From: Synechococcus sp. A10-1-5-1
GTDB taxonomy: Bacteria; Cyanobacteriota; Cyanobacteriia; PCC-6307; Cyanobiaceae
Direction: 5' to 3'
DNA: 64,000 nt
Assembly: GCF_023115425.1 (NCBI RefSeq)
Contig: NZ_CP096032.1
Span: 434,001-498,000 of the forward strand
Positions within the stretch are counted from its first letter, which is position 1; each line of letters opens with the position of its first letter. Below the pieces are notes generated by a model. That model worked only from the letters and a program-made list of their open reading frames with translations. It made no database searches and was not told the origin of the DNA. This document shows, piece after piece, positions 53,975-62,641 of the stretch. A program made the position numbers and the translations under genes.

Positions 53975-55915
53975 GTGCTCCTCGAGTCTCCAGAGCAACG
54001 CTTGTTGGACCAGCGCCTGCACCAGAACTGGCAGCTCCCTGCAGCGGTTGATCTTGAGGGTCTGAGCAGCGAAACGCGGGCCCTGGGGCTCTCGGAGCCC
54101 GTCCTCGCCCTCCTCACCAGGCGAGGGTTTACGAACGCTGCGGCCATCACGGCCCTGCTGAACCCCGCGGAAGCCCCTGATCCCAAGGAGCACTTCCCCG
54201 ACTTGGGCCTGGCGGTCAAGCGCCTGAAGCAGGCCTGCAAAACCAACGAACGCCTCGCCATCTGCGGCGACTACGACGCCGATGGCATGACCAGCACGGC
54301 GCTCTTGATCGGTGTTCTTCAGCAGTTAGGAGCCCAACCGCAAGCGGCCATACCCAGCCGGCAGGCCGATGGGTATGGCCTCAACGTCTCCATGGTGGAG
54401 GAGCTGGCCGCAGAAGGGATCCGGCTACTGGTGACCGTTGACAACGGGGTTTCCGCGCGGGAGGCCCTCGAGCGGGCCCATGGCCTGGGCGTGGAGGTCA
54501 TCGTCACGGATCACCACACCATCCCCGAGGAGCGTCCGCCCCTCAGCGCCCTCCTGCATCCCCAGTGCACCCCAGAGGGCTCCCCCTACCGAGGCCTGGC
54601 TGGGGTCGGCATCGCTTACGTCCTCGCCGGTGCCCTGGCGAAAGCCAGCCGATCGGCGAAGGCCCTGGCCATGGCCATGGATTTGTTCTGCATTGGCACC
54701 ATCGCCGACATGGCTCCGCTTCAGGGGGTCAATCGCCGCTGGTTGATGGATGGATTACCCCGACTCAAAGACAGTCCCCTACCGGGACTGCAGGCCCTGC
54801 AGCAGGTGGCCGGCATGGACGATGCGCCAATCGATGCCGGTGCCGTTGGTTTCCAGCTGGCCCCCCGCATCAACGCGGTCGGACGGCTTGGCGATCCCCG
54901 CTTGGTGGTGGATCTACTGACCACAGACGACGCGGAACAGGCTCTGGAGTTGGCGCGGGAATGCGAAAGCCTGAACCGTCAGCGCCGGGAACTCTGTGAT
55001 GCGATCGAAGCGGAGGCACGTGCCCTGGCCGAAGCCGATGGGGACCAGCGCAGTCCGTTCCTGCTGCTCGCGCAAAGCCACTGGCACCACGGGGTGATTG
55101 GCATTGTTGCGGCTCGACTTGTGGAGCATTACGGCGCTCCCGTCGCCCTCCTCGCCGCTGAGGGGAATGGCCGGATGCGGGCCTCGGTGCGGGCGCCCAA
55201 GGGCTTCGCCGTCGATGCCGCCCTTCAGGCCTGCGGAGACCTCTTGGAGCGCTTTGGGGGCCACCCCGCAGCTGGAGGCTTCACCGTCAGAGCCGATCGC
55301 GTCACACCCCTGCATGAACGGCTGAATGAGCTGGCGCAGGCCTGGCGAGAACGGGAGGGACTGCAGCTGGTCATGCCCGAGGCCCTGCTGCAGCTTGAGG
55401 ACATCAACCGGCCGCTCTGGCGTGAACTGCAACAGCTAGAACCCTTCGGCATTGGAAACCCCACCCCGCTGTTTTGGAGCTGCGGCTGCACGATCAGCCA
55501 ACAACGGGAACTGCGGGGCGGTCACCTCCAGCTCACCCTGCGCCAAGGCGAAGCACGGGTGCGGGCCATGGCCTGGCGCTGGGGACCCATTGGACACCTA
55601 CTCCCCAAACAGGTGGATGTGGCGTATCACCTCAGGCTGAACCGCTGGAATGGCCAGGAGACCCTTCAGCTCGAACTGATCGGAATCCGGCCAAGCAGCG
55701 GAGACGCCCTGGTGCTGCAACGTCAGGAGCGCAGTTACTGGGTCCGGCGCGATGGCAACGCCGTGGTGATCCGCAATGCCGACGGTGAGGAGTTACGCGG
55801 TGAAGCCCAGCCGGGTCGTCTTGAAGCACTCCAGATCGATCACCCCAAAGCGAACCACCCCTATGTCAGAGCCCTGGTGCAGGACGCGGCGCGGGCCATG
55901 GGACTGGCTGCCTAG
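53975..55915 (+). CDS. recJ: Single-stranded-DNA exonuclease RecJ
   Basis: 5'-3' exonuclease of recombination and mismatch repair, Mg/Mn-dependent DHH family. Seen: CGDYDADGMTS (99-104 core), DHHTIPEERP (DHH at 179-181), the DHHA1 region HHGVIGIVAARLVEHYGAPVALLA, GFAVDAALQACGDLLERFGGHPAAGGF, then the OB-fold. 646 residues. GTG 53975 is the start. Terminated by the hairpin at 55921. Confidence 0.97.
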   Translation: MLLESPEQRLLDQRLHQNWQLPAAVDLEGLSSETRALGLSEPVLALLTRRGFTNAAAITALLNPAEAPDPKEHFPDLGLAVKRLKQACKTNERLAICGDYDADGMTSTALLIGVLQQLGAQPQAAIPSRQADGYGLNVSMVEELAAEGIRLLVTVDNGVSAREALERAHGLGVEVIVTDHHTIPEERPPLSALLHPQCTPEGSPYRGLAGVGIAYVLAGALAKASRSAKALAMAMDLFCIGTIADMAPLQGVNRRWLMDGLPRLKDSPLPGLQALQQVAGMDDAPIDAGAVGFQLAPRINAVGRLGDPRLVVDLLTTDDAEQALELARECESLNRQRRELCDAIEAEARALAEADGDQRSPFLLLAQSHWHHGVIGIVAARLVEHYGAPVALLAAEGNGRMRASVRAPKGFAVDAALQACGDLLERFGGHPAAGGFTVRADRVTPLHERLNELAQAWREREGLQLVMPEALLQLEDINRPLWRELQQLEPFGIGNPTPLFWSCGCTISQQRELRGGHLQLTLRQGEARVRAMAWRWGPIGHLLPKQVDVAYHLRLNRWNGQETLQLELIGIRPSSGDALVLQRQERSYWVRRDGNAVVIRNADGEELRGEAQPGRLEALQIDHPKANHPYVRALVQDAARAMGLAA

Positions 55916-55920
55916 ACACA

Positions 55921-55959
55921 ACAAAGCCCCCCGAGGACGGACCTCAAAGGGGGCTTGTC
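55921..55959 (+). terminator. Bidirectional hairpin between recJ and psb30
   Basis: ACAAAGCCCCCC (left arm) pairs with GGGGGCTTGT (right arm), with an internal GAGG/CCTC stem, giving a long hairpin just after the recJ stop. The T-content after it (TGTCTCT) is modest, so it may rely on the hairpin; on the minus strand the T-containing CTTTGTTGTG follows, which fits the end of psb30. Confidence 0.65.
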
Positions 55960-55989
55960 TCTAGGCCGTGCGCAGGAAAGACCCTCAGA

Positions 55990-56097
55990 TCAGAGGGCGC
56001 CGCGGCGGTAGAAGAGGATGAAGATCACTGCTGGGCCAACGAGGGTGATCAGGAACAGAGCAGCGAAGTTGGCGATCAGGTGGAAGTCGATTCCCAT
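55990..56097 (-). CDS. psb30: Photosystem II protein Psb30 (Ycf12)
   Basis: 35 residues: [16 protein letters not shown], then [19 protein letters not shown]. One hydrophobic helix with the conserved GPAVIF turn and basic C-terminus of Psb30/Ycf12, a small PSII subunit at the periphery of the complex. It is convergent with recJ; the 116 bases upstream (56098-56213) hold its promoter. Confidence 0.88.
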   Translation of the reverse strand: MGIDFHLIANFAALFLITLVGPAVIFILFYRRGAL

Positions 56098-56178
56098 GGG
56101 AGAACGGCTCGGAAGCTGCACATGTTGGGTGAAGCCTAAAAGCAGACGGTCCCGTCCGGCTGATGGGTGGATCGCTCC

Positions 56179-56195
56179 TGTGACGGGTTGTCACA
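56179..56195. promoter_or_regulatory. Inverted repeat upstream of the YkgJ gene
   Basis: TGTGAC-GGGTT-GTCACA, a perfect 6-base inverted repeat with a 5-base spacer, 18 bases before the YkgJ start codon. It resembles a cyclic-AMP-receptor operator (TGTGA-N6-TCACA), but the spacing is one base longer. It could be a repressor operator or a weak hairpin. Confidence 0.35.
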
Positions 56196-56213
56196 GCACC
56201 ACGGAGTTGAACC

Positions 56214-56594
56214 ATGACTGAGGCGCTCCAATGGCGCTGCATCAGTGGTTGCGGCTCCTGCTGCCGGCTTGATCCAGGGGAGCGGAACGAGGCCCTGGAA
56301 GCCCTGAACGAAGAACAACAGCAGCTCTATCTCTCGATGGTGGGGCCTGACGGCTGGTGCATCCACTTCGACACCGGCTCCAGCAGCTGCCGCATCTACG
56401 ACGAGCGGCCCGTCTTCTGCCGCGTGGAGAACCTTGCCCGTTTGTTTGAGGTGCCTGACGAGGAGGCCAACGACTTCGCCATCGCCTGTTGCCGGCAGCA
56501 AATCCGCTGCGAACACGGCGGTCGTGGCATGGTGATGAAGCGTTTCGAGCAGGCGATCCGCCAGCCCGCTGAAGACAACGATCGCCAGCCCTGA
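56214..56594 (+). CDS. YkgJ-family cysteine-cluster protein
   Basis: 126 residues with the CxxCC-type metal cluster: ISGCGSCCRLDP, WCIHFDTGSSSCRIYDERPVFCR, and late CCRQQIRC. This is the zinc/iron-chelating YkgJ/CxxCxxCC domain, function unclear. Its stop codon overlaps the first GDT1 gene start by one base, suggesting a metal-related operon. Confidence 0.88.
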   Translation: MTEALQWRCISGCGSCCRLDPGERNEALEALNEEQQQLYLSMVGPDGWCIHFDTGSSSCRIYDERPVFCRVENLARLFEVPDEEANDFAIACCRQQIRCEHGGRGMVMKRFEQAIRQPAEDNDRQP

Positions 56595-56947
56595 TGCCTG
56601 AGTCCGCCCCGAGCAGCGACACGCCCAATCCCAAGAAAGAGGATCAAGCCGCCAGCTTTGGTGCGGTCTTCCTCACGACCTTCACCACCGTGTTTCTGGC
56701 GGAACTCGGGGACAAGACGCAATTAGCCGCGTTGCTCCTCTCGGCGGAATCCGGACGCCCAGTCCTGGTGTTCATCGGAGCGTCCCTCGCCCTGATCAGC
56801 TCCAGCCTGGTGGGCGTTGTTCTCGGCCGCTGGCTTTCGCGGGTGCTGCCCCCCGGCCAGCTCGAGCGCTTGGCCGGCATCTTGATGATCGGCTTGGGGC
56901 TCTGGCTTGGCCGGCAGGCCGCCTTCAGCATGTTCCCCCTGGCCTGA
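56594..56947 (+). CDS. GDT1/TMEM165-family protein, N-type half
   Basis: 117 residues: a hydrophilic leader, then about three membrane helices with the family signature ELGDKTQ at 37-43. Full-length GDT1 proteins (about 200 residues) carry two such units and export Mn or Ca from cytoplasm to thylakoid lumen or medium. Here the two repeats are separate genes, 5 bases apart, and probably form a heterodimer. Coupled to the YkgJ gene. Confidence 0.9.
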   Translation: MPESAPSSDTPNPKKEDQAASFGAVFLTTFTTVFLAELGDKTQLAALLLSAESGRPVLVFIGASLALISSSLVGVVLGRWLSRVLPPGQLERLAGILMIGLGLWLGRQAAFSMFPLA

Positions 56948-56952
56948 TTGCC

Positions 56953-57267
56953 ATGCAACTCCCTCTACTGGCCTCGACCTTCCTGACCGTCTTCCTCGCA
57001 GAGCTAGGGGACAAGACCCAACTGGCAATCGTCACCATCAGCGGCACCTCGAACCGCAGCGGTGCCGTCTTCGCGGGAAGTGCCAGTGCCCTTGTCCTGG
57101 CGAGCCTGCTCGGTGCTGGCGCTGGCGGTTCCCTCTCCGCGGTGATCCCAACAGACGCGCTGCAGCTGGCGGCTTCGGTGGGATTTTTGGTGATTGGAGG
57201 CCGGCTGCTCTTGAAGGCCGGCCAAGAGGACGAAGGCGCTGCGACCGAAGCAACGGATGACGCCTAG
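56953..57267 (+). CDS. GDT1/TMEM165-family protein, second half
   Basis: 104 residues with the second ELGDKTQ at 17-23 and three hydrophobic helices, ending in an acidic tail (EDEGAATEATDDA). It pairs with the previous gene to reconstruct a full two-repeat transporter for manganese or calcium. The second repeat begins almost at the N-terminus. Confidence 0.9.
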   Translation: MQLPLLASTFLTVFLAELGDKTQLAIVTISGTSNRSGAVFAGSASALVLASLLGAGAGGSLSAVIPTDALQLAASVGFLVIGGRLLLKAGQEDEGAATEATDDA

Positions 57268-57409
57268 CGGACAGACCTGAGGCGCTGAGTAAGATGAAGA
57301 GGTGCAGCACTGCTTGAAGGCGTTGGCCGTCTTCGTGTGATGCCTACGGCACGCAGAACCTCCACCTCCCTGGGGCTTGTCCGCTCCGCAGAAGCCCTCC
57401 CGAAAAGCC

Positions 57410-59707
57410 ATGAAGTTCACGGTCGCGGACCTCATTGAGCAGCTCCCGAAGCAGGAGCCCCTCAGCCTGAGCAAGCTCGAAAAGGGTCTCGGCCTGAGCA
57501 CCAAGGCCGACAAGGAACAACTGAGCATTGCCCTGAGCGCCCTTGCCCGGGTTGGGGTGCTCGAAGAAGCCGAAGAGGGCATCAGCCGCGTCGAGGATGA
57601 GTCCCTCATCGAAGCCAGGCTCCGCTGCAGCAGCAAAGGCTTCTGCTTCGCACTGCGCGAGGACGGTGGCGAAGACATCTACATCCGCGACAACCAGCTC
57701 AACCACGCCTGGAACGGCGACAGGGTGCTAGTGCGGGTCACGCGCGAAGGTGGGCGGCGGCGCTCACCGGAAGGTGGCGTGCAGTGCATCCTCCAGCGCA
57801 ACACCACGAGCCTGCTCGCCCAGGTGGAGCAGCAGAACGACACGCTTGTGGCCGTGCCCCTGGACGATCGTCTGTTGACGGCGATCAACCTGCCGGCCGG
57901 TGACAGTGAGCACCTCAAACCCGCCACGGAAGCCGTGGTGGAAGTCAAGCTGGACCGCTACCCCGTGGGGCAACTTCCCCCCGAGGGTCATGTAGCCCGC
58001 AGTCTCGCGGTCAATGCCGGTCCGGAAGCCGATCTGGATTTGCTGCTGACGAAGCACGGTCTTCGCGAGCTGCCGGTGGCACCGAAGAGCAGCGCCAAAG
58101 CCCCCGACCTCAAAACGCGGGATGACCTGACCGCCCTGCCAACCCTGCTGCTCCAGCTTTGGGGCAGTGCTGATTCCCCGCTCCTGCCCGCGGTTTCCTT
58201 GGAGTCGTTGGAGGACGGTCAGCGCCTCTGGGTTCACGCCCCCGCCATCGCCGAGCGTGTGGGCTTTGGTAGCGCCCTCGATCTGTTCCTGCGGGAGCGC
58301 AGCGAAGCCCTGTGCGTGGGTGACAGCTGGCTACCGCTGCTCCCCAGCGCCACCACCAAAGCAGCGGCCTTCAAAACCGGAACCCCCGCTGCAGCGCTCT
58401 CGGTCGCCCTTGATCTGAACGCCGAGGGTGAGCTGCAGCACTTCCGCTTCTGCCGCAGCACCATCTCCGCCGATGGCCTGGTCGATGCAAAAGCCCTGCA
58501 GGCCCTAGCCGATCGCAAGCCCAAGGCACGCACGACACCCGCTGCCCTGAAATCGCTCAAGGATCAGCTGCCACTCCTGGAGCAGCTGATTGCCCTAGCC
58601 CAGACCCTGAGCCAGAACCGCCTGAGCCAAGGCTCGATCGATCTAGATCTGAGCATCCCCAGCCTCGAGGGACTGGGTGAGCTGTCCATCCCCGAACCGG
58701 ATGAACGCCGCCAGGGCTGGATGATTCAGCTTGATCCCGCCCTCTCCCCCGCTGGCTTGCTACGGGAAATGGTCCTGCAGGCCCATCGGGCCTTTGGACG
58801 GCACATGGCCGCTCTGGAGCTGCCGGCCATCTATGCCGTCAATGCAGCCCCTGAGGCCGAAGCCCTCAACGACGTGGCCAAGGCTGCTCTGGCCCTGGAG
58901 ATTCCCCTGGAACTCTCCGCCGATGGCAACGCCAGTGCCCAGGAACTAGCCGTGGCGTTTGCCGCGAGCGATCGAGCGCGGGTGCTGCTGCAGCAACTGC
59001 GGGAACCACTCAAACCGGTGAGCCTCTGCGCAGAGCCCGGCATCAACACCCTGGCGGCTGAAGACCAGGCCTATGCCCCGTGGTGCTGCGCAGCCCTCCA
59101 CTACGCCGACCTCTGGAACCAGCACCTGTTGGTGTTGCTCTTGAGCGAGGGCAAGGATCGCCCCTCCGTTCGCCACAAGACCCGGGTCGACATCGCCTCC
59201 GATCAAAGCCACGGGGTCATCGATTGGCCCCTACTGATCGGCAGCCAGCTCAGCCCAGTCGAGGAGGGACTCACCGGAGCACTGCTGCATCGCCTGAATG
59301 AGCGCGGCCGCTTTGTCAGCGAGCTGCAGGGCGATGCCCTGGCCATGGCCCAGGCGCGCCAGGCCGAACCACTTGTGGGCCAAACCCTGACCGGGGTCAT
59401 CAGTGGCGTCCAGAGCTATGGCTTCTTTGTTGAGGTGCCGCCCTCCCACGTCGAGGGCCTGGTTCATGTCAGCTCCCTGAAGGACGATTGGTACGAATAC
59501 CGCTCCCGTCAGAACAAGCTGGTGGGTCGCAAGAACCGCCGCACCTACATGCTGGGCGACCAGGTGGAGGTCACCATCCAGAAGGTGGATGTACTGCGGC
59601 ACCAGATCGATCTGGCCGTCGTCCTGCCTGAGGGCTACGAAGAGTTCTCCCCCGAGGATTCAGACACCCAAGAGCCCAGCGACGCCGAAGCAGGAAGCGA
59701 GGACTGA
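57410..59707 (+). CDS. RNase II/R-family (RNB) protein with apparently degenerate catalytic site
   Basis: 765 residues. Seen: N-terminal winged-helix (FTVADLIEQLPKQEPLSLSKLEKGLG), cold-shock-type OB part (GFCFALREDGGEDIYIRD), an RNB-like core including LWVHAPAIAERVGFGSALDLFLRERS, FRFCRSTISADGLVDA and ALEIPLELS, and a C-terminal S1 domain (GVISGVQSYGFFVEVP). The four catalytic aspartates expected just before the LWVHAPA block and the TSPIRRYxDL motif are not seen (LWGSADSPLLPAV and YAPWCCAALHYADLW stand there). ATG 57410 is preferred over TTG 57377. Confidence 0.85.
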   Translation: MKFTVADLIEQLPKQEPLSLSKLEKGLGLSTKADKEQLSIALSALARVGVLEEAEEGISRVEDESLIEARLRCSSKGFCFALREDGGEDIYIRDNQLNHAWNGDRVLVRVTREGGRRRSPEGGVQCILQRNTTSLLAQVEQQNDTLVAVPLDDRLLTAINLPAGDSEHLKPATEAVVEVKLDRYPVGQLPPEGHVARSLAVNAGPEADLDLLLTKHGLRELPVAPKSSAKAPDLKTRDDLTALPTLLLQLWGSADSPLLPAVSLESLEDGQRLWVHAPAIAERVGFGSALDLFLRERSEALCVGDSWLPLLPSATTKAAAFKTGTPAAALSVALDLNAEGELQHFRFCRSTISADGLVDAKALQALADRKPKARTTPAALKSLKDQLPLLEQLIALAQTLSQNRLSQGSIDLDLSIPSLEGLGELSIPEPDERRQGWMIQLDPALSPAGLLREMVLQAHRAFGRHMAALELPAIYAVNAAPEAEALNDVAKAALALEIPLELSADGNASAQELAVAFAASDRARVLLQQLREPLKPVSLCAEPGINTLAAEDQAYAPWCCAALHYADLWNQHLLVLLLSEGKDRPSVRHKTRVDIASDQSHGVIDWPLLIGSQLSPVEEGLTGALLHRLNERGRFVSELQGDALAMAQARQAEPLVGQTLTGVISGVQSYGFFVEVPPSHVEGLVHVSSLKDDWYEYRSRQNKLVGRKNRRTYMLGDQVEVTIQKVDVLRHQIDLAVVLPEGYEEFSPEDSDTQEPSDAEAGSED

Positions 59708-59711
59708 ACCC

Positions 59712-60350
59712 TTGAGTGACAGCAGCGCCAAGGCAGCGCCGCTGCCCATTGTTCTGGCGGTATCGGGTGCCAGTGCCCAACCCCTTGCGGAGCGGGCTCT
59801 GCAGCTCTTGCTGCAGGCCGGGGAGTCTGTGGATCTGATCGTCAGCCGCGGTGCCATCGGCGTCTGGCAAGCGGAGCTGGGGGTGCGGGTGCCAAACGAG
59901 CCATCGGCCCAGGAGGCCTTCTGGCGGGAGCGCAGCGGCTGCAGCACCGGTGAACTGCGTTGCCACCGCTGGAACGACCAATCCGTGTCCATTGCCAGTG
60001 GTAGCCATCGCACCCGCGGGATGGTGATCCTGCCCTGTTCCATGGGGACCGTCGGCCGCATCGCCTCGGGGGTCGCCACCGACCTGATGGAGCGGTGCGC
60101 CGATGTCCATCTCAAGGAAGGAAGGCCGCTGGTGATCTGCCCGCGAGAAACCCCCTGGAACCTGATCCACCTACGCAACCTCACCGCCCTGGCGGAGGCG
60201 GGAGCACGGATCGCACCCCCAGCCCCAGCCTGGTATCACCAGCCGCAATCCCTCGACGAGATGGTGGACTTTTTGGTGATTCGCGTGTTCGATTGCCTCG
60301 GATATGAGCTTGGTCAGCTGCAGCGCTGGACCGGGCCGATCCAGCCCTGA
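59712..60350 (+). CDS. ubiX: Flavin prenyltransferase UbiX
   Basis: Makes prenylated FMN, the cofactor of UbiD decarboxylases. 212 residues from TTG 59712. Seen: VLAVSGASAQPLAERAL, IASGSHRTRGMVILPCSMGTVGRIASGVATDLMERCADVHLKEGRPLVICPRETPWNLIHLRNLTALAEAGA, all standard for UbiX. The start is 5 bases from the RNB stop. No ubiD is in the window. Confidence 0.95.
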   Translation: MSDSSAKAAPLPIVLAVSGASAQPLAERALQLLLQAGESVDLIVSRGAIGVWQAELGVRVPNEPSAQEAFWRERSGCSTGELRCHRWNDQSVSIASGSHRTRGMVILPCSMGTVGRIASGVATDLMERCADVHLKEGRPLVICPRETPWNLIHLRNLTALAEAGARIAPPAPAWYHQPQSLDEMVDFLVIRVFDCLGYELGQLQRWTGPIQP

Positions 60351-60367
60351 GGCACTGCATCGCCCCT

Positions 60368-60874
60368 GTGTTGAAACGCATCCTGCTGCTGCCGCTGCTC
60401 TCGCCGCTCCTGGCGACCCTGGTCGTAGGGGGCCTGAACACCAAACCCGCAGTCACGGTGCGCGTCCTGACCTGGACCTCCCCAGCTCTGCCCCTGGGCC
60501 TCTGGTTGGCGGGAGCCTCCAGCCTGGGGGCCGGCCTCAGCGCTGCCGGCGCTGCCTTGGCCCTTCAAGGATCAGGCCCTCAAATCCTGCCCAGACGCTC
60601 GGTACGCCGCCGCCCTGACCCTGAGGCCAGAGAGGGCCGCCCCCCTTTCGAGAGCGAAGACTGGGCCTTTGAAGCAGAACCCGAGCGTCCCCCCAGCGCT
60701 TGGGCAGGACCCAGCCGCGCGGCAGCGGAACCTGCGCCCACCGTCTCCGTTCCCTTTCGCGTGATTCGGCGAAGTCAACAAAGTCCAAGCAAGGAGCCCG
60801 TCAGCGCTGCGGCAGCTCCGGTGAGCACCGCTGATCCAGACGATTGGGGCAACAGCAGCCCTGAGGACTGGTGA
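60368..60874 (+). CDS. Membrane hypothetical protein with acidic/Pro-rich tail
   Basis: 168 residues from GTG 60368. Seen: two N-terminal hydrophobic helices (ILLLPLLSPLLATLVVGG and LGLWLAGASSLGAGLSAAGAALAL), then a low-complexity cytoplasmic tail with RRRPDPEAREGRPP and ending DDWGNSSPEDW. The fold resembles small LapA-like two-helix proteins in layout only. No family recognised. Confidence 0.65.
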   Translation: MLKRILLLPLLSPLLATLVVGGLNTKPAVTVRVLTWTSPALPLGLWLAGASSLGAGLSAAGAALALQGSGPQILPRRSVRRRPDPEAREGRPPFESEDWAFEAEPERPPSAWAGPSRAAAEPAPTVSVPFRVIRRSQQSPSKEPVSAAAAPVSTADPDDWGNSSPEDW

Positions 60875-60918
60875 GCACTCCCTAAAGTTCACCAACGTCT
60901 GGATTGAGGCCTTCGCCG

Positions 60919-61347
60919 GTGACCGATTCCGCCAAACCCGCACCACAGGCGGCAGACACCAAGCCAGCCAAGCCCGCGAAGCCCCCAGCCCCAGAAGACA
61001 AACCCTTCGCTGACTTCGTCCCGAATCTGCTGATTCCGGCGCTGGCCAAGGAAATCGAGGCCTACGGCGGTCCCAACTGCAGCCTGAGCTTCGAGCAGGG
61101 CCCCATGCCTGTCGTCGGCAGCGCCTGCTGGCAGGTCAAAGGCACCCTGCCCAGCGGCCGTCGCTTCTGGCTCTGTTTCACCAGTGAGTCCATCAGCTCT
61201 GCCAAGACCATTGCCCTGGCAGAGGCCGGAAGTGAACCCAGCCTGCTGGAGTCATTCTTGATTGATGAGAAAAAAATGACTCAGGCGCTGCTGGTCTCCC
61301 GCTTGGTGCAACGGCTCAACGGTCAGAAATGGCTGGGGGCGAACTAA
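60919..61347 (+). CDS. DUF2996-family protein
   Basis: 142 residues from GTG 60919. Ala/Pro/Lys-rich leader (APQAADTKPAKPAKPP), then the DUF2996 core: FADFVPNLLIPALAKEIEAYGG, SACWQVKGTLPSGRRFWLCFTSESISSAKTIALAE, and FLIDEKKMTQALLVSRLVQRLNGQKWLG. A cyanobacterial and plastid family without a function I can state. TTG 60904 in the same frame is less likely. Confidence 0.85.
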   Translation: MTDSAKPAPQAADTKPAKPAKPPAPEDKPFADFVPNLLIPALAKEIEAYGGPNCSLSFEQGPMPVVGSACWQVKGTLPSGRRFWLCFTSESISSAKTIALAEAGSEPSLLESFLIDEKKMTQALLVSRLVQRLNGQKWLGAN

Positions 61348-61425
61348 GCCTGCGAGTGATGAAGGCGGTCAACGGGCTGACACCGAAGCCGCTTACGATG
61401 GGATCTGCTCCGCTCAAGCTGCCCG

Positions 61426-62523
61426 ATGGTGCCTCCCACCGCCGTTGCCTCATCTGACGCCGCAACAGCCATCGGCACGCCCAATGCACCGGCCACCAAA
61501 GATCCGGTCAAGGACACAATCCTGACTCCGCGGTTCTACACCACGGATTTCGAGGCCATGGCTGCCATGGACCTCAGCCCTAACGCCGATGAGCTGGAAG
61601 CCATCTGCGAGGAGTTCCGGAAGGACTACAACCGTCATCACTTCGTCCGCAACGAAGAGTTCGAAGGCGCCGCCGACAAGCTCGATCCCGAGACCCGCAA
61701 GGTCTTCGTCGAATTCCTCGAGCAGAGCTGCACCTCCGAGTTCTCTGGTTTTCTGCTCTACAAAGAGCTGAGCCGCCGGATCAAAGAGCGCAATCCCCTG
61801 CTGGCCGAGTGCTTCGCGCACATGGCCCGCGATGAGGCCCGCCACGCTGGCTTCCTGAACAAGTCCATGAGCGACTTCGGTCTGCAGCTGGACCTCGGTT
61901 TCCTCACCGCGAGCAAGGCCTACACCTACTTCAAGCCCGAATACATCTTCTACGCCACCTATCTGAGCGAGAAGATTGGCTACTGGCGCTATATCGCGAT
62001 CTTCCGCCACCTCGAGAAGAACCCCGACAGCAAGATCTTCCCGATCTTCAACTTCTTTGAGAACTGGTGCCAAGACGAGAACCGTCATGGTGACTTCTTT
62101 GACGCCCTGATGAAGGCCCAGCCCAAGAGCGTCACGGGCCTGCGCGCCCGCCTCTGGTGCCGCTTCTTCCTACTGGCTGTGTTCGCCACGATGTACGTGC
62201 GTGACGTGGCCCGTAAGGAGTTCTACGAAGCCCTCGGCCTCGACGCTCGCGAGTACGACAAGTACGTGATCGCCAAGACCAACGAGACCACCGCCCGGGT
62301 CTTCCCCGTGGTGCTGAACGTCGACCATCCGAAGTTCTACACGCGTCTTGAGCGCCTGGTGCGCAACAACGACAAACTCAGTGCCGCCGATCAGGGCAAT
62401 GCTCCGGCTCCGCTCAAGGCCCTCCGCAAGCTGCCCTACTGGGCTGCAAACGCCGGCGAAATGGCCAAGCTGTTCTTTATGAATCCCATTCGCAGCGAGA
62501 ACTACCAAGCCGCCGTGCGCTGA
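61426..62523 (+). CDS. acsF: Mg-protoporphyrin IX monomethyl ester cyclase (aerobic)
   Basis: Di-iron oxygenase that forms the isocyclic ring of chlorophyll. Seen: the carboxylate/histidine iron ligands in [22 protein letters not shown] and [11 protein letters not shown], and the chlorophyll-family block [19 protein letters not shown]. 365 residues, normal. Proves an oxygenic phototroph. Followed by two hairpins, at 62545-62556 and 62560-62584. Confidence 0.97.
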   Translation: MVPPTAVASSDAATAIGTPNAPATKDPVKDTILTPRFYTTDFEAMAAMDLSPNADELEAICEEFRKDYNRHHFVRNEEFEGAADKLDPETRKVFVEFLEQSCTSEFSGFLLYKELSRRIKERNPLLAECFAHMARDEARHAGFLNKSMSDFGLQLDLGFLTASKAYTYFKPEYIFYATYLSEKIGYWRYIAIFRHLEKNPDSKIFPIFNFFENWCQDENRHGDFFDALMKAQPKSVTGLRARLWCRFFLLAVFATMYVRDVARKEFYEALGLDAREYDKYVIAKTNETTARVFPVVLNVDHPKFYTRLERLVRNNDKLSAADQGNAPAPLKALRKLPYWAANAGEMAKLFFMNPIRSENYQAAVR

Positions 62524-62558
62524 TCCCTCCGTTCATCCGGAGTTCCCCCTCGGGGGAG

Positions 62559-62590
62559 AGGCCCTGGTCGCTTCGGCCAGGGCCTTCTTG
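62559..62590 (+). terminator. Hairpin after acsF, probable terminator
   Basis: AGGCCCTGG pairs with CCAGGGCCT (62559-62567 and 62577-62585) around a 9-base loop TCGCTTCGG, followed by TCTTG. A short CCCCC/GGGGG hairpin is directly before it. The T-run is poor, but location after the acsF stop and before the tldD start fits a terminator. Confidence 0.6.
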
Positions 62591-62641
62591 CTAGGACCGT
62601 GATGGCCTGCAGCCGTCCATGCCCATCTGTCGACAACCCGC

